A DNA stretch of 64,000 nucleotides, from the NCBI GenBank assembly GCA_900113995.1, contig FORK01000005.1, positions 1 through 64,000 of the forward strand, given 5' to 3'. Shown here one piece after another: positions 42,293 to 51,110 of the stretch. A model generated the notes under the pieces. That model searched no databases and had not been told where the DNA came from. It saw only the letters and a program-made list of their open reading frames with translations. Position 1 is the first letter of the stretch. The number at the start of each line of letters is the position of its first letter. The translations under genes were made by a program, and so were the position numbers. Source of the stretch: Ruminococcaceae bacterium D5 (GTDB lineage: Bacteria > Bacillota > Clostridia > Oscillospirales > Ruminococcaceae).

Positions 42293-43246
42293 ATGAACCT
42301 TTCTCCCCGCCGCGTCGGTATCATCGGCGTCGGCCACGTCGGCGCGCACTGCGCATTTTCGCTTGCTGCCCAAGGCATCGTTGACGAGCTGGTGCTGGTG
42401 GACACCAACCGCCAGAAGGCAATCAGCGAGTGTCAGGATCTTCGGGATTCGGTCGCTTATCTGCCTCACCGTGTGCGGATCTCAATCGGGCAGCCAGAGG
42501 ATCTCACCGACTGCGACCTTGCTGTGATCAGCGTCGGCACCATCACACAGGATGAAAACCGCCTTTCTGAGCTTTTCACCAGCGCGGAAATTGTCCGGGA
42601 GGTTGTTCCCCGCGCCGTCCGGGCCGGTTTCGACGGAATCTTCATCAACATTACCAACCCCTGCGATATCATCGCCCGAGAGGTCTGGAAGCTTTCGGGC
42701 TTTCCGAAAAACAAGGTGCTCGGCACCGGAACATCGCTGGATACCGCCCGTTTCCGGGCGGTGCTTGCCCGCGAAACCGGGGTCGATCATAAGTCGGTCA
42801 CCGCCTTCATGATGGGGGAACACGGCGCCTCCCAGTTCTGCCTCTGGTCAAACGTCACCGTAAACGGAAAGCCGCTCGCTGAGCTGGAGCGGGAGTTCCC
42901 CGGGCAGTTTGGGCATCTCGACCGCGCGGCAATCCAGCAGGAGGTGATTGCCGCGGGCTGGCTGACCTATACCGGCAAGCACGCCACCGAGTACGGTATC
43001 GCCTCCGCCCTCGCGCGGATCGTCCACATCATCCTGCGGGACGAACGGCAGATGATGCCGGTCTCCACCCTGCTGGAAGGACAGTACGGCCGCAGCGGAT
43101 TCTTTATCGGCACCCCCGCGATTCTGGGTGCCAACGGCGTGGAGCAGGTTCTTGAGATGCGGCTTTCCCCTGAAGAAAGTGCCGCTTTCCAGCATTCCTG
43201 CGACATTGTCGAGGAGAACATTCAAAAGCTTGAAAAGATATTGTAA
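42293..43246 (+). CDS. ldh: L-lactate dehydrogenase (lactate/malate dehydrogenase family)
   Basis: 317 aa from the ATG at 42293, which has GGAGG upstream. VGIIGVGHVGAHCAFSL binds NAD; LGTGTSLDTARFR contains the arginine that binds the substrate carboxylate and MMGEHGASQF the catalytic histidine. The loop after residue 85 (GTITQDENRLSELF) lacks the typical ldh glutamine-arginine motif, so a branched 2-hydroxyacid dehydrogenase cannot be excluded. Its stop codon lies inside a BirA-like site belonging to the next gene. Confidence 0.8.
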   Translation: MNLSPRRVGIIGVGHVGAHCAFSLAAQGIVDELVLVDTNRQKAISECQDLRDSVAYLPHRVRISIGQPEDLTDCDLAVISVGTITQDENRLSELFTSAEIVREVVPRAVRAGFDGIFINITNPCDIIAREVWKLSGFPKNKVLGTGTSLDTARFRAVLARETGVDHKSVTAFMMGEHGASQFCLWSNVTVNGKPLAELEREFPGQFGHLDRAAIQQEVIAAGWLTYTGKHATEYGIASALARIVHIILRDERQMMPVSTLLEGQYGRSGFFIGTPAILGANGVEQVLEMRLSPEESAAFQHSCDIVEENIQKLEKIL

Positions 43247-43330
43247 ACTAAATTTTATTTTCAGTTGACAAGCAGCTTTCTCCGCCGTATACTGTATCTG
43301 GTAAACCTTTATTCTTATCACAGTTTACAA
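43241..43330 (+). promoter_or_regulatory. bioY promoter with two BirA-like operators
   Basis: Promoter TTGACA (43265-43270), 17-base spacer, TATACT (43288-43293). Site 1: TTGTAAAC (43241-43248), 15 bases, GTTGACAA (43264-43271), overlapping the -35. Site 2: TGGTAAAC (43299-43306), 16 bases, GTTTACAA (43323-43330), just after the start of transcription. Both match the inverted TTGTAAAC...GTTTACAA half-sites and 14-16 base spacing known for the BirA biotin repressor. Confidence 0.85.
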
Positions 43331-43346
43331 CGGAGGGAATTTTACG

Positions 43347-43889
43347 ATGAGCGCCAGTTCCGCCAAAGTTCGCACCATTACCCGCATTGCAATGTTTGCA
43401 GCCATCCTTGCTGTCTGTTCCCAGATTGCAATCCCACTTCCGTCCGGAGTTCCCGTCACTTTGCAGACCTTCGCCGTCGGACTGGTCGGTTATGCCCTCG
43501 GCGCAAAGCAGGGCCCGGTGGCAGTGCTGGTCTGGTGCGCCATCGGACTGGTCGGGGCGCCCGTCTTTTCCAATTTCATGGGCGGCCCCGCCGTTCTGTT
43601 CGGAAAAACCGGCGGTTTTATCTACGGCTTTCTGCCGATGGCCCTGCTCTGCGGGCTTGCGGCCGAAAAAAAACTTCCCGGCCGGATTTTTCTTTCGGCG
43701 GCAGGGCTGATTCTCTGTCATCTCTGCGGGGTATTCCAGTTTTCTCTGCTGACCGGGATGGATCTTCTGAAAAATGCATTGCTTGTCTCCCTGCCCTATC
43801 TGATCAAGGACCTTGTCTCGATGGCGCTGGCCGAACGCTTTGCCGCTGCCCTGCGCCGGATTCCCGCTTTTTCGCACACAAAGTGCTGA
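43347..43889 (+). CDS. bioY: Biotin transporter BioY
   Basis: 180 aa, six hydrophobic helices. IAIPLPSGVPVTLQTFAVGLVG is the family's N-terminal signature, GAPVFSNFMGGPAVLFGKTGGFIYGF the central one. BioY is the substrate-binding S component of an ECF transporter and works with EcfA and EcfT encoded elsewhere. The paired BirA sites upstream independently support biotin as the substrate. A biotin-dependent decarboxylase lies 4 kb downstream. Confidence 0.95.
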   Translation: MSASSAKVRTITRIAMFAAILAVCSQIAIPLPSGVPVTLQTFAVGLVGYALGAKQGPVAVLVWCAIGLVGAPVFSNFMGGPAVLFGKTGGFIYGFLPMALLCGLAAEKKLPGRIFLSAAGLILCHLCGVFQFSLLTGMDLLKNALLVSLPYLIKDLVSMALAERFAAALRRIPAFSHTKC

Positions 43890-43898
43890 TCACACAGT

Positions 43899-43937
43899 AA
43901 AAATCCGCCGGAAGCGCTGCTTCCGGCGGATTTTTTA
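43899..43937. terminator. Bidirectional terminator between bioY and the VWA gene
   Basis: AAAAATCCGCCGGAAGC / GCTTCCGGCGGATTTTTT. It overlaps the last bases of the convergent VWA gene (stop at 43935). Confidence 0.9.
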
Positions 43938-45116
43938 TCGGTTGACCATCAGGTGCTTGAAGGCCCTCTCGAGATCGGAGATGGTCATGACATACATCGG
44001 GACCTCTTCGAAAATCATGTCGTAGGAGGCGCGGTACCACGAACCTTTGCGGTATGTCATCTCGGTGGGGGTAATCCAGACGAGGTGGGAGAAATGATTC
44101 TTGAAGAGCCGCAGCCGCTCCAGCCCGCTCATGCCGTAGTAATGGTCAGTCAGCTCATAGGGGGACATTTCTCCGTCTCCAAAGATGATGGTTTTGTAGC
44201 GGTGATCCAGTTCGGCCAGAACCTTATCAGACTCCACCCGGTCGTAGTAGCGGAGTTCCGGCGTGGTATAGAGGTAGCGGCCGATATAATTGTGAAAATA
44301 GTAGATCCGAAGATCCTTGAAATGGTTGGACTGGCGCACCGCCGTAAAAAGCTGGGCGCAAAGCTCGCGGTGTTCATCCATCGAACCGCCGGAATCCATC
44401 AGCAGAAGCAGCCGCACCGTATTCTTGCGCGGGCGGCGGTAGACAATTTTGAGGTGTCCGGCGTTGTCACAGGTTTCATCGATCGTTGCGTCGAGATCAA
44501 GCTCATCCTTCGGAGCGTCATCCTTGGCGGAAAACTGCCGCAGCTTGCGCAGTGCGAGCTGAAGCTGCCGCGGAGTGATGACGGTATCCTGACGGAAATC
44601 TTCAAACTGCCGCTCCCCTGCCACTTCAAAGGCGCGCCGGTGCAGCGAGCGTCCCCCGACGCGGATGCCGGTCGGACTGTTGCCCGCGTTGCCGAAGCCG
44701 GACATCCCGCCCGTACCGATCCAATAGTTTCCGCCGTTATGCTCCTCATGCTGCTCGCGCAGCCGCTCCTCAAACATCCGGCGAATCTCGTCGAGCTCGG
44801 TGCGCAGCAGCTTTTTGGCCGCCTCAGGATCGAAGTTGTCGAGATTGACCGAGGGACGGTCGAGCCAGCGCAGAAGGTTGTCGGGCAGCGGCTGCTCCGA
44901 TGCCTCGATCACCTCCCAGAAGTACTCGAGGAAGGCGCGGTGATAGGCCGAGTAATCGGCCTCGCTTTTGATGAGCACCGACCGGCAGAGAAAGTAAAAA
45001 TCAGAAAGACCCGCGCAGCCCAGCCCCCGGTCCAGCGCTTCGTTGAGCGTAAACCACTCATTGAGCGAAACAGAAAGTCCGCGGGCGCGCAGCAGGGTGA
45101 AAAATGGCGTAAACAT
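43935..45116 (-). CDS. CoxE-like von Willebrand factor A domain protein
   Basis: 393 aa. The N-terminal half is helical and charged; the C-terminal about 190 residues are a VWA domain with the metal-site motif LLLMDSGGSMDEHRELC. The usual DxSxS reads DSGGS, with glycine replacing the first serine, so metal binding may be altered. Proteins of this type pair with MoxR ATPases, as here, where the AAA gene is directly upstream (11-base gap). Such pairs assist maturation or metal insertion of partner proteins; the client here is unknown. Confidence 0.85.
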   Translation of the reverse strand: MFTPFFTLLRARGLSVSLNEWFTLNEALDRGLGCAGLSDFYFLCRSVLIKSEADYSAYHRAFLEYFWEVIEASEQPLPDNLLRWLDRPSVNLDNFDPEAAKKLLRTELDEIRRMFEERLREQHEEHNGGNYWIGTGGMSGFGNAGNSPTGIRVGGRSLHRRAFEVAGERQFEDFRQDTVITPRQLQLALRKLRQFSAKDDAPKDELDLDATIDETCDNAGHLKIVYRRPRKNTVRLLLLMDSGGSMDEHRELCAQLFTAVRQSNHFKDLRIYYFHNYIGRYLYTTPELRYYDRVESDKVLAELDHRYKTIIFGDGEMSPYELTDHYYGMSGLERLRLFKNHFSHLVWITPTEMTYRKGSWYRASYDMIFEEVPMYVMTISDLERAFKHLMVNR

Positions 45117-45127
45117 GACGGCGCCCC

Positions 45128-45961
45128 TTATCTGCGGTTTCTCTTCGACCGCTCAAGCGTGTCGAGATCCTCATTCTTTTTCAGCAGAACCCCTGCAAAG
45201 GGAATCTCCCGCTCGATCCGCTCGGGCGAGATCCCGCCGATGCTCAGCGCGCGAATCCAGTCAACAAGCTCGGAGGTCGCCGGCTTCTTTTGGATGGTGG
45301 GAAGGTTTCGGATGGCGTAAAACGCCTTGACCGAGGCGTTGAGAACATTCTGTTCAAGATCCGGAAAATGGACCCGCACAATCTCCTCCATCAGTTCGGG
45401 AGTCGGGAATTCGATATAGTGAAAGACACAGCGCCGCAGGAACGCATCGGGAAGCTCCTTCTCGGCGTTGGAGGTAATGATGACAACCGGACGGCGGGCA
45501 GCCCGGACCGTCTCGCCTGTTTCCGGGATGTAAAACTCCATCCGGTCAAGCTCCCAGAGCAGGTCGTTTGGAAATTCGATATCTGCTTTATCGATCTCAT
45601 CGATCAGCAGAATTACATCCTGCCCGGCAGAAAACGCTTCGCCAAGCTTGCCGAGCTTGACATACTTCTTAATATCCGAGACGTCCGCTCCGCCGAACTG
45701 GCTGTCGTAAAGCCGCTGGACGACATCGTAAACATAGAGGCCGTCCTGCGCCTTGGTGGTGGACTTGATGTTCCAAATAATCAGCGGACGGTTCAGCGCG
45801 CGTGACACCGCTTGCGCCAGCATCGTTTTTCCGGTTCCCGGCTCCCCTTTAATCAGCAGAGGCTTCTGCAGGGCGACCGCAATATTGACGGCACTCATCA
45901 GCTGCTCCGAGGCGACGTATTCCTCGCTGGAACGGAAGCGAGTCTTTTCCATTTCGGACAT
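45128..45961 (-). CDS. MoxR family AAA ATPase
   Basis: 277 aa from the ATG at 45961 (MSEMEKTRFRSSEEYVA) with AAAGGAAG upstream. Walker A LIKGEPGTGKTMLAQAVS near residue 40, Walker B VILLIDEIDKADIEFPNDLL, sensor region VIITSNAEKELPDAFLRRC. With the VWA protein it forms the typical MoxR-VWA chaperone pair. A promoter TTGCAT, 18 bases, TATGCT can be drawn on the minus strand at 46008-46037. Confidence 0.92.
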   Translation of the reverse strand: MSEMEKTRFRSSEEYVASEQLMSAVNIAVALQKPLLIKGEPGTGKTMLAQAVSRALNRPLIIWNIKSTTKAQDGLYVYDVVQRLYDSQFGGADVSDIKKYVKLGKLGEAFSAGQDVILLIDEIDKADIEFPNDLLWELDRMEFYIPETGETVRAARRPVVIITSNAEKELPDAFLRRCVFHYIEFPTPELMEEIVRVHFPDLEQNVLNASVKAFYAIRNLPTIQKKPATSELVDWIRALSIGGISPERIEREIPFAGVLLKKNEDLDTLERSKRNRR

Positions 45962-46243
45962 GTAGATTCTTCCTTTCGGTGTAAGAAATTGCCTTTGGCA
46001 CAACGGTAGCATAGCATATCTGCTCCTTTTCATGCAATAAGGCACAAATTTTTTCTCAAATTCTGTAAAAACGGGGCACAGATGCGTGAAAAAACTGCGG
46101 CACTATGGTATACTGTTTTTGTTGCACTCTTTGCGGTTTCTTGACATGTTGTCTCATTTCTTTTCGTTTTCTTTATAAATTAGGAATGCTCTTTGGCGCT
46201 ATTTTCACTATTTTTCCCTTATGATAGAGGAGGTCCCTTTTTT

Positions 46244-46900
46244 ATGGACATCAAAGGAAACGTCACTTTCCCTAAAATCGGCATGCGGAATCTGAAAACA
46301 GCCGTTGCAGCTACCCTCTGCGCCCTGATCTACGCACCGTTCGACCGCAATCCCACCTTTGCCTGCATCGGCGCAGTTTTTGCCATGAACAACAGCCTGC
46401 AGAACTCCTGGGTTTCGGGAGGCAACCGGCTGATCGGCACGATCATCGGCGGTTTTGTGGGGATGGGCTTTTTTTATCTTTATCAGCTCTTTCCGCCGTT
46501 CTTTCCCGGTTCGGAGCTTTGGTCTGAGTCCCTCTTCCTTTTTATCGGGATCATCGTCATGAATCTGGCCAGCCAATTTTTCCATGCGAACGATGCGATT
46601 CCGCCCGCATCGGTGGTCTTTTACATCGTGATGCTCAACACGCCGGAAAACGAATATATCAGCTATGCCCTGAATCGAATGTTTGATACCGGCTTCGGCG
46701 TGATTCTCTCCATTCTGATCAACGTGGCCCTTCCCCGTGAATTCTTTGAGCGGCATATGTCTCGCCGCCGCCTCGAAGAAGAAATCAGCGCCCTCGAACT
46801 GGAGCGTTTGGAATATGACCTTTCGGTGGAGAAAAAACTCACCGCCCTTGAGGAGCTGGAATCCCAAAAGAGCAATTCTTCCAGGGAGGCTCTTTCGTGA
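46244..46900 (+). CDS. Aromatic-acid-exporter-like (ArAE/DUF939) membrane protein
   Basis: 218 aa from the ATG at 46244 with GAGGAGG upstream. Several hydrophobic helices in the first 165 residues (LKTAVAATLCALIYAPF; NRLIGTIIGGFVGMGFFYLY), then a 45-residue charged coiled-coil-like C-terminus rich in Glu and Leu. It is shorter than full ArAE transporters, which have two such membrane halves, so it may act as an oligomer. Substrate unknown. Confidence 0.75.
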   Translation: MDIKGNVTFPKIGMRNLKTAVAATLCALIYAPFDRNPTFACIGAVFAMNNSLQNSWVSGGNRLIGTIIGGFVGMGFFYLYQLFPPFFPGSELWSESLFLFIGIIVMNLASQFFHANDAIPPASVVFYIVMLNTPENEYISYALNRMFDTGFGVILSILINVALPREFFERHMSRRRLEEEISALELERLEYDLSVEKKLTALEELESQKSNSSREALS

Positions 46901-46920
46901 AAATGGAATTTCACATTTTT
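46897..46920 (+). terminator. Weak terminator overlapping the stop of the ArAE-like gene
   Basis: GTGAAA-ATGGAA-TTTCAC followed by ATTTTT; the TGA stop lies inside the stem. Confidence 0.5.
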
Positions 46921-47115
46921 ACGAAACCTCTGCATTTATTTCGGATGTCGCTTGTCTATTTCAATTATTAAAATAAAGTTCAAATTTTGCCTATTTTTCC
47001 TGCCTGGACAGAGCTGCCATGCAGGATTTGAACAAAATATTCACTAAAACAATCTCCTTTTTTTCGGGCTTTTATGGCACTCTATCCCAAATGTTTCTGG
47101 CATATTGAAAAGTGC

Positions 47116-47144
47116 TGGACATCGATTCGATTTCTCGTTAAAAT
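47116..47144 (+). promoter_or_regulatory. Candidate promoter of the decarboxylase operon
   Basis: TGGACA (47116-47121), 17 bases, TAAAAT (47139-47144). It would give a GC-rich leader of about 165 bases. The gap from 46921 to 47115 shows no gene. Confidence 0.45.
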
Positions 47145-47313
47145 TATATGGAACGCATCTGTGGACTGACCAATTCGGCAGTGTTCCGGCGCCCGGCAGT
47201 CCGCAGAAGAGCGTACCCTTCCATCCGTCCCGGACGCTCCGGTCCGGTGTGCCGACAAGCATTCAGCGGCGCATCCTCCTGTGGGGTGTGCAGAAATAAA
47301 GGAGCCAAATCGA

Positions 47314-48897
47314 TTGAGCATTTATATGAATCCCTTTCCCCATGGGAAACCTGCGTCTGCCAAAACCGGGGATCTGCGCGCCAGGGTAGAGAAAATCGCT
47401 GCGGGCGGCGGTGAAAAGCGGATCGCCAAGCAGCACGCCAGCGGAAAGATGACCGCACGTGAGCGGATCACCGCTCTTCTCGACGCCGGCAGCTTTGTGG
47501 AACTCGACGCTTTTGTTGAGCATCGCTGCACCGCCTTCGGAATGGATAAAGTGGAAGCCCCCGCCGAAGGGGTCGTCACCGGCTACGGCCGGATCGACGG
47601 CCGTCTCGTCTATGTCTATGCCCAGGATTTCACCGTCATCGGCGGCTCGCTCGGTGAGATGCACGCCAAAAAGATCTGCAAGGTCCTTGATCTCGCGATT
47701 AAGGTGGGAGCCCCTGTCATCGGCATGAACGATTCGGGCGGCGCGCGAATCCACGAGGGGGTCGACGGGCTCGCCGGTTTCGGTGATATCTTCTTCCGCA
47801 ACACGATGGCTTCTGGCTTTGTTCCGCAGATTTCGGCCATCATGGGGCCCTGTGCGGGCGGTGCGGTCTATTCCCCGGCCCTGACCGATTTCATCTTTAT
47901 GGTCAACAAGACCTCCAATATGTTTATCACCGGGCCGGAGGTCATTAAGACCGTCACCGGCGAGGAGGTTTCCGCCGACGCGCTCGGCGGTGCAGTCACA
48001 CACAACACCACTTCGGGCGTCGCCCATTTTGTTTACCAGAGCGATGCCGATACCCTCGCGGCAATCCGCGAGCTGATCGGGTACCTGCCCTCCAACAACA
48101 GGGAAAAGCCTCCCGTCGTTTCCACCAAGGACGACCCCGCGCGGCTCTGCCCCCGTCTGGAATCCATCGTTCCCGAGACCTCCAGCAAAGCCTATGATAT
48201 CAAGGAGGTTATCCGCGACATTGCCGACGACGGCAGATTCTTTGAGGTGCAGTCCTGCTATGCCGCCAACATCGTCGTGGGCTTCGTGCGGATCGGCGGT
48301 TCCACCGTCGGCATCGTCGCCAACCAGCCCCGCGTGATGGCGGGCTGTCTCGACATCAACGCCTCGGACAAAGCAGGCCGCTTTGTCTCGATCTGCGACA
48401 GCTTCAACATCCCGCTGGTCACCCTCGTTGATGTTCCCGGCTTCCTGCCCGGACTCAGCCAGGAATACGGCGGCATCATCCGCCACGGCGCGAAGCTGCT
48501 GCATGCCTACTGCGAGGCCACCGTTCCGAAAGTTACCGTCGTGCTGCGCAAGGCGTACGGCGGAGCTTATATTGCGATGTGCTCCAAGCATCTCGGCGCC
48601 GACGCTGTGCTGGCGTGGCCGGGAGCCGAAATTGCCGTCATGGGTCCCGACGGCGCGGCCAACATCATCTTCAGAGACGCCATCAAAAAGGCGCCCGACC
48701 CTGCGGCAATGCGCCGTGAGAAGCTCGAGGAGTACAAAGCGGAATTTTCCAATCCCTATCAGGCGGCGAAGCGTGGCTTTGTTGACGATGTCATCGAGCC
48801 TGCGCTGACCCGTTCCCGCGTGGCGAGCGCCCTTGCAATGCTCGCTGCCAAGCAGGAAGCCCGCCCGCAGAAAAAGCACGGGAATTTCCCGGTTTAA
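47314..48897 (+). CDS. mmdA: Sodium-pumping acyl-CoA decarboxylase, carboxyltransferase alpha subunit (MmdA-like)
   Basis: 527 aa from a TTG start at 47314, placed by AAAGGAG nine bases upstream; an ATG four codons later is too far from that site. Two crotonase-like carboxyltransferase halves: [20 protein letters not shown] and [16 protein letters not shown] in the N-half; [20 protein letters not shown] and [19 protein letters not shown] in the C-half. It transfers carboxylate from an acyl-CoA, most likely methylmalonyl-CoA, to biotin on the carrier subunit. It lacks a TIM-barrel, so it is not an oxaloacetate decarboxylase alpha chain. Confidence 0.92.
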   Translation: MSIYMNPFPHGKPASAKTGDLRARVEKIAAGGGEKRIAKQHASGKMTARERITALLDAGSFVELDAFVEHRCTAFGMDKVEAPAEGVVTGYGRIDGRLVYVYAQDFTVIGGSLGEMHAKKICKVLDLAIKVGAPVIGMNDSGGARIHEGVDGLAGFGDIFFRNTMASGFVPQISAIMGPCAGGAVYSPALTDFIFMVNKTSNMFITGPEVIKTVTGEEVSADALGGAVTHNTTSGVAHFVYQSDADTLAAIRELIGYLPSNNREKPPVVSTKDDPARLCPRLESIVPETSSKAYDIKEVIRDIADDGRFFEVQSCYAANIVVGFVRIGGSTVGIVANQPRVMAGCLDINASDKAGRFVSICDSFNIPLVTLVDVPGFLPGLSQEYGGIIRHGAKLLHAYCEATVPKVTVVLRKAYGGAYIAMCSKHLGADAVLAWPGAEIAVMGPDGAANIIFRDAIKKAPDPAAMRREKLEEYKAEFSNPYQAAKRGFVDDVIEPALTRSRVASALAMLAAKQEARPQKKHGNFPV

Positions 48898-48912
48898 GGA
48901 GGTGTAGATTCC

Positions 48913-49167
48913 ATGGCGCCAGATTCCCCGATCGTACTGACCATTCTCGGAATGGGGACCGTATTTGTCGTGCTTGCCATGATCATGTTCATGATCATGA
49001 TTATGGGCAAGATTCTCGGCAGCAAGCCCGTTCCCGCAGTGCCCGCCGCTCCCGCCGCCCCGACCTTTAACCAAGAGGAAGAGGAGACCGTAGCGGTCAT
49101 CATGGCAGCTGTCACCGATTTTGTCGGCAAGGACAAGATCGCCAGCATCAACATCCGGCCCCGATAA
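48913..49167 (+). CDS. mmdD: Small membrane subunit of the decarboxylase (OadG/MmdD-like)
   Basis: 84 aa. One N-terminal transmembrane helix (TILGMGTVFVVLAMIMFMIM), an Ala/Pro linker (PVPAVPAAPAAPTFNQEE) and a short C-terminal helix region EETVAVIMAAVTDFVG, the pattern of the delta/gamma subunit that holds the complex together. AAGGAGGTG precedes the start and only 15 bases separate it from mmdA. Confidence 0.85.
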   Translation: MAPDSPIVLTILGMGTVFVVLAMIMFMIMIMGKILGSKPVPAVPAAPAAPTFNQEEEETVAVIMAAVTDFVGKDKIASINIRPR

Positions 49168-49222
49168 AGGTGCAATCTGTTCTTTTGACTAATTGATGAA
49201 TGAATGTGGAGTGAAGAACAAC

Positions 49223-49630
49223 ATGAAAAAATTCAATGTTACCGTTAACGGCAAGTCCTATGAAGTAGAAGTCGAAGAGGTCGGCGGATCCGCCGCCGCT
49301 GTTGCCGCTCCCGCTCCTGTAGCGGCTGCCCCTGCTCCTGTAGCGGCGCCCGCTCCCAAGGCGGCCCCTGCAGCCGCTCCCGCTCCTGCCGCGGCTGCTG
49401 CTCCCGCCCCCGCCGGCGCCGGCACCATCACCGCCCCGATGAGCGGCACGATTCTCAAGTCTCTTGTCAAGCCCGGCGACGCCGTCAAGAACGGCCAGGT
49501 TGTTCTGATTCTTGAAGCGATGAAGATGGAAAATGAAATTTTCTCCCCCTGCGACGGCACTGTCAAGGAGGTTCGCATCAATGAGGGCGCTGCTGTTCAG
49601 CCCGGCGAAGTCCTCGTTGTGATCGGCTAA
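49223..49630 (+). CDS. mmdC: Biotin carrier subunit of the decarboxylase
   Basis: 135 aa from the ATG at 49223 (MKKFNVTVNGKSYEVEV). An N-terminal strand segment, a flexible Ala/Pro linker of about 45 residues (AAAPAPVAAPAPKAAPA and similar), and a C-terminal biotinyl domain with the biotinylation site VLILEAMKMENEI. The biotin-lysine arm shuttles carboxylate from MmdA to MmdB. The linker DNA is repetitive GCT/CCC/GCC codons. Confidence 0.95.
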   Translation: MKKFNVTVNGKSYEVEVEEVGGSAAAVAAPAPVAAAPAPVAAPAPKAAPAAAPAPAAAAAPAPAGAGTITAPMSGTILKSLVKPGDAVKNGQVVLILEAMKMENEIFSPCDGTVKEVRINEGAAVQPGEVLVVIG

Positions 49631-49675
49631 GGGAATCCACACCACTTAAGATTGAGAAAGATTTGAGGGAATAAC

Positions 49676-50965
49676 GTGACTGAAGCATTAATAAACTTCT
49701 TCCAAGGTACTGGCTTTGCCAATATCTCCTGGCAGCAAGCGGTCATGATTCTGGTCTCGTTCGTTTTGATGTACCTCGCGATCGTCAAAAAGTTCGAGCC
49801 CCTGCTGTTGCTGCCCATCGCATTCGGCATGTTCCTGGCGAACTTCCCGCTTGGCGGCGTCAACGACCTGCCCAATGAGACGATGCGTTTCCTCGGCACC
49901 TTGCCGGAGGCTTCTAAAAACATCGGCTCCGACCCGACCTTTGCCGCTATGCTGCAGTCGGGCGAGCATCTGGTTCAACATGTCAGCGAGAGCGGGATCG
50001 CCGAGGTCTTCGCGATGAAATCCAACTACGGCGGCCTGCTTTACTACCTCGGCCGCGGCGTCAAGCTCGGCATCTACCCGCCGCTGATCTTTATGGGAAT
50101 CGGTGCGATGACCGACTTTGCGCCCCTGATCTCCAATCCGAAGAGCATCCTGCTCGGCGGTGCCGCCCAGCTCGGCATCTTCTGCGCGTACATCGGCGCC
50201 TGTCTGCTCGGTTTCACTCCTCAGGAAGCCGGTTCGATCGGCATCATCGGCGGTGCGGACGGCCCGACCGCCCTTTACCTCACCGCCAAGCTGGCTGATC
50301 ATCTTCTCGGACCGATCGCCGTTGCCGCTTACTCCTATATGGCCCTTGTGCCGGTTATCCAGCCTCCGATTATGAAGGCTCTGACCTCCAAGAAAGAGCG
50401 TCAGATCGTCATGAGCATGGGGAATATGCGTCCGGTTTCCAAAACCGAGAAGATTATCTTCCCGATCGCCGTCACCACTCTGGTCGGCCTGATTCTGCCC
50501 TCCACCGTGCCGCTGCTCGGCATGCTGATGCTCGGCAACCTGATGAAGGAATCCGGCGTTGTCGACCGCATCAACAAGACTGCTCAGAATGAGCTGATGA
50601 ACATCGTCACCATCTTCCTGGGCGTTTCGGTCGGCTCGACCGCGACCGCTGAAGCTTTCCTCAATGCCAAAACCCTCGGCATTCTGGTCATGGGCGTTAC
50701 CGCCTTTGCGTTCGGTACTGCCGGCGGCGTTCTTCTTGCCAAACTGATGAATGTCATCAGCGTCTCGATGGGTGGCAAGCCGATCAACCCGCTGATTGGT
50801 TCGGCCGGTGTTTCCGCCGTCCCGATGGCAGCCCGTGTTTCTCAGGTTGTCGGCCAGAAGGAGAATCCCTCCAACTTCCTGCTCATGCACGCCATGGGTC
50901 CGAACGTTGCGGGCGTTATCGGTTCGGCCATTGCCGCCGGTATTCTTCTCTCGGTTCTCGGCTGA
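49676..50965 (+). CDS. mmdB: Sodium ion-translocating decarboxylase beta subunit
   Basis: 429 aa from a GTG start after GAGGGAATAAC. Eight or nine transmembrane helices; signatures PLIFMGIGAMTDFAPLISNP with the essential aspartate, GIIGGADGPTALYLT, and VGVSVGSTATAEAFL-like LGVSVGSTATAEAFLNA. It decarboxylates carboxybiotin and pumps sodium outward. All four essential subunits are present in one operon, in the order alpha, delta, biotin carrier, beta. Confidence 0.95.
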   Translation: MTEALINFFQGTGFANISWQQAVMILVSFVLMYLAIVKKFEPLLLLPIAFGMFLANFPLGGVNDLPNETMRFLGTLPEASKNIGSDPTFAAMLQSGEHLVQHVSESGIAEVFAMKSNYGGLLYYLGRGVKLGIYPPLIFMGIGAMTDFAPLISNPKSILLGGAAQLGIFCAYIGACLLGFTPQEAGSIGIIGGADGPTALYLTAKLADHLLGPIAVAAYSYMALVPVIQPPIMKALTSKKERQIVMSMGNMRPVSKTEKIIFPIAVTTLVGLILPSTVPLLGMLMLGNLMKESGVVDRINKTAQNELMNIVTIFLGVSVGSTATAEAFLNAKTLGILVMGVTAFAFGTAGGVLLAKLMNVISVSMGGKPINPLIGSAGVSAVPMAARVSQVVGQKENPSNFLLMHAMGPNVAGVIGSAIAAGILLSVLG

Positions 50966-50980
50966 TTTCAGCTGTTGCTG

Positions 50981-51018
50981 AAAACAGGCAGGTGCACCAT
51001 GCACCTGCCTGTTTTTTA
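50981..51018. terminator. Terminator of the decarboxylase operon
   Basis: AAAACAGGCAGGTGC-ACCAT-GCACCTGCCTGTTTTTT starting 15 bases past the stop. Confidence 0.9.
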
Positions 51019-51110
51019 TCGAAAAAGTCCGCGGATAGCTTCGAATGGAGGGACATCCTCCTTTCGGGGAATGCCCGTCTGCGGCTCCGCTATTCCGCTT
51101 TTGTACAGAG

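Noticed and set aside
47263-49074. 603-codon minus-strand open frame opposite mmdA
   Set aside because: It lies wholly antisense to a highly conserved carboxyltransferase gene. Its Gly/Asp/His-rich translation is the shadow of GC-rich codons.
49688-51004. 438-codon minus-strand open frame opposite mmdB
   Set aside because: Antisense to a conserved membrane subunit. Its His/Gln/Asp-rich translation is typical of the reverse of hydrophobic codons.
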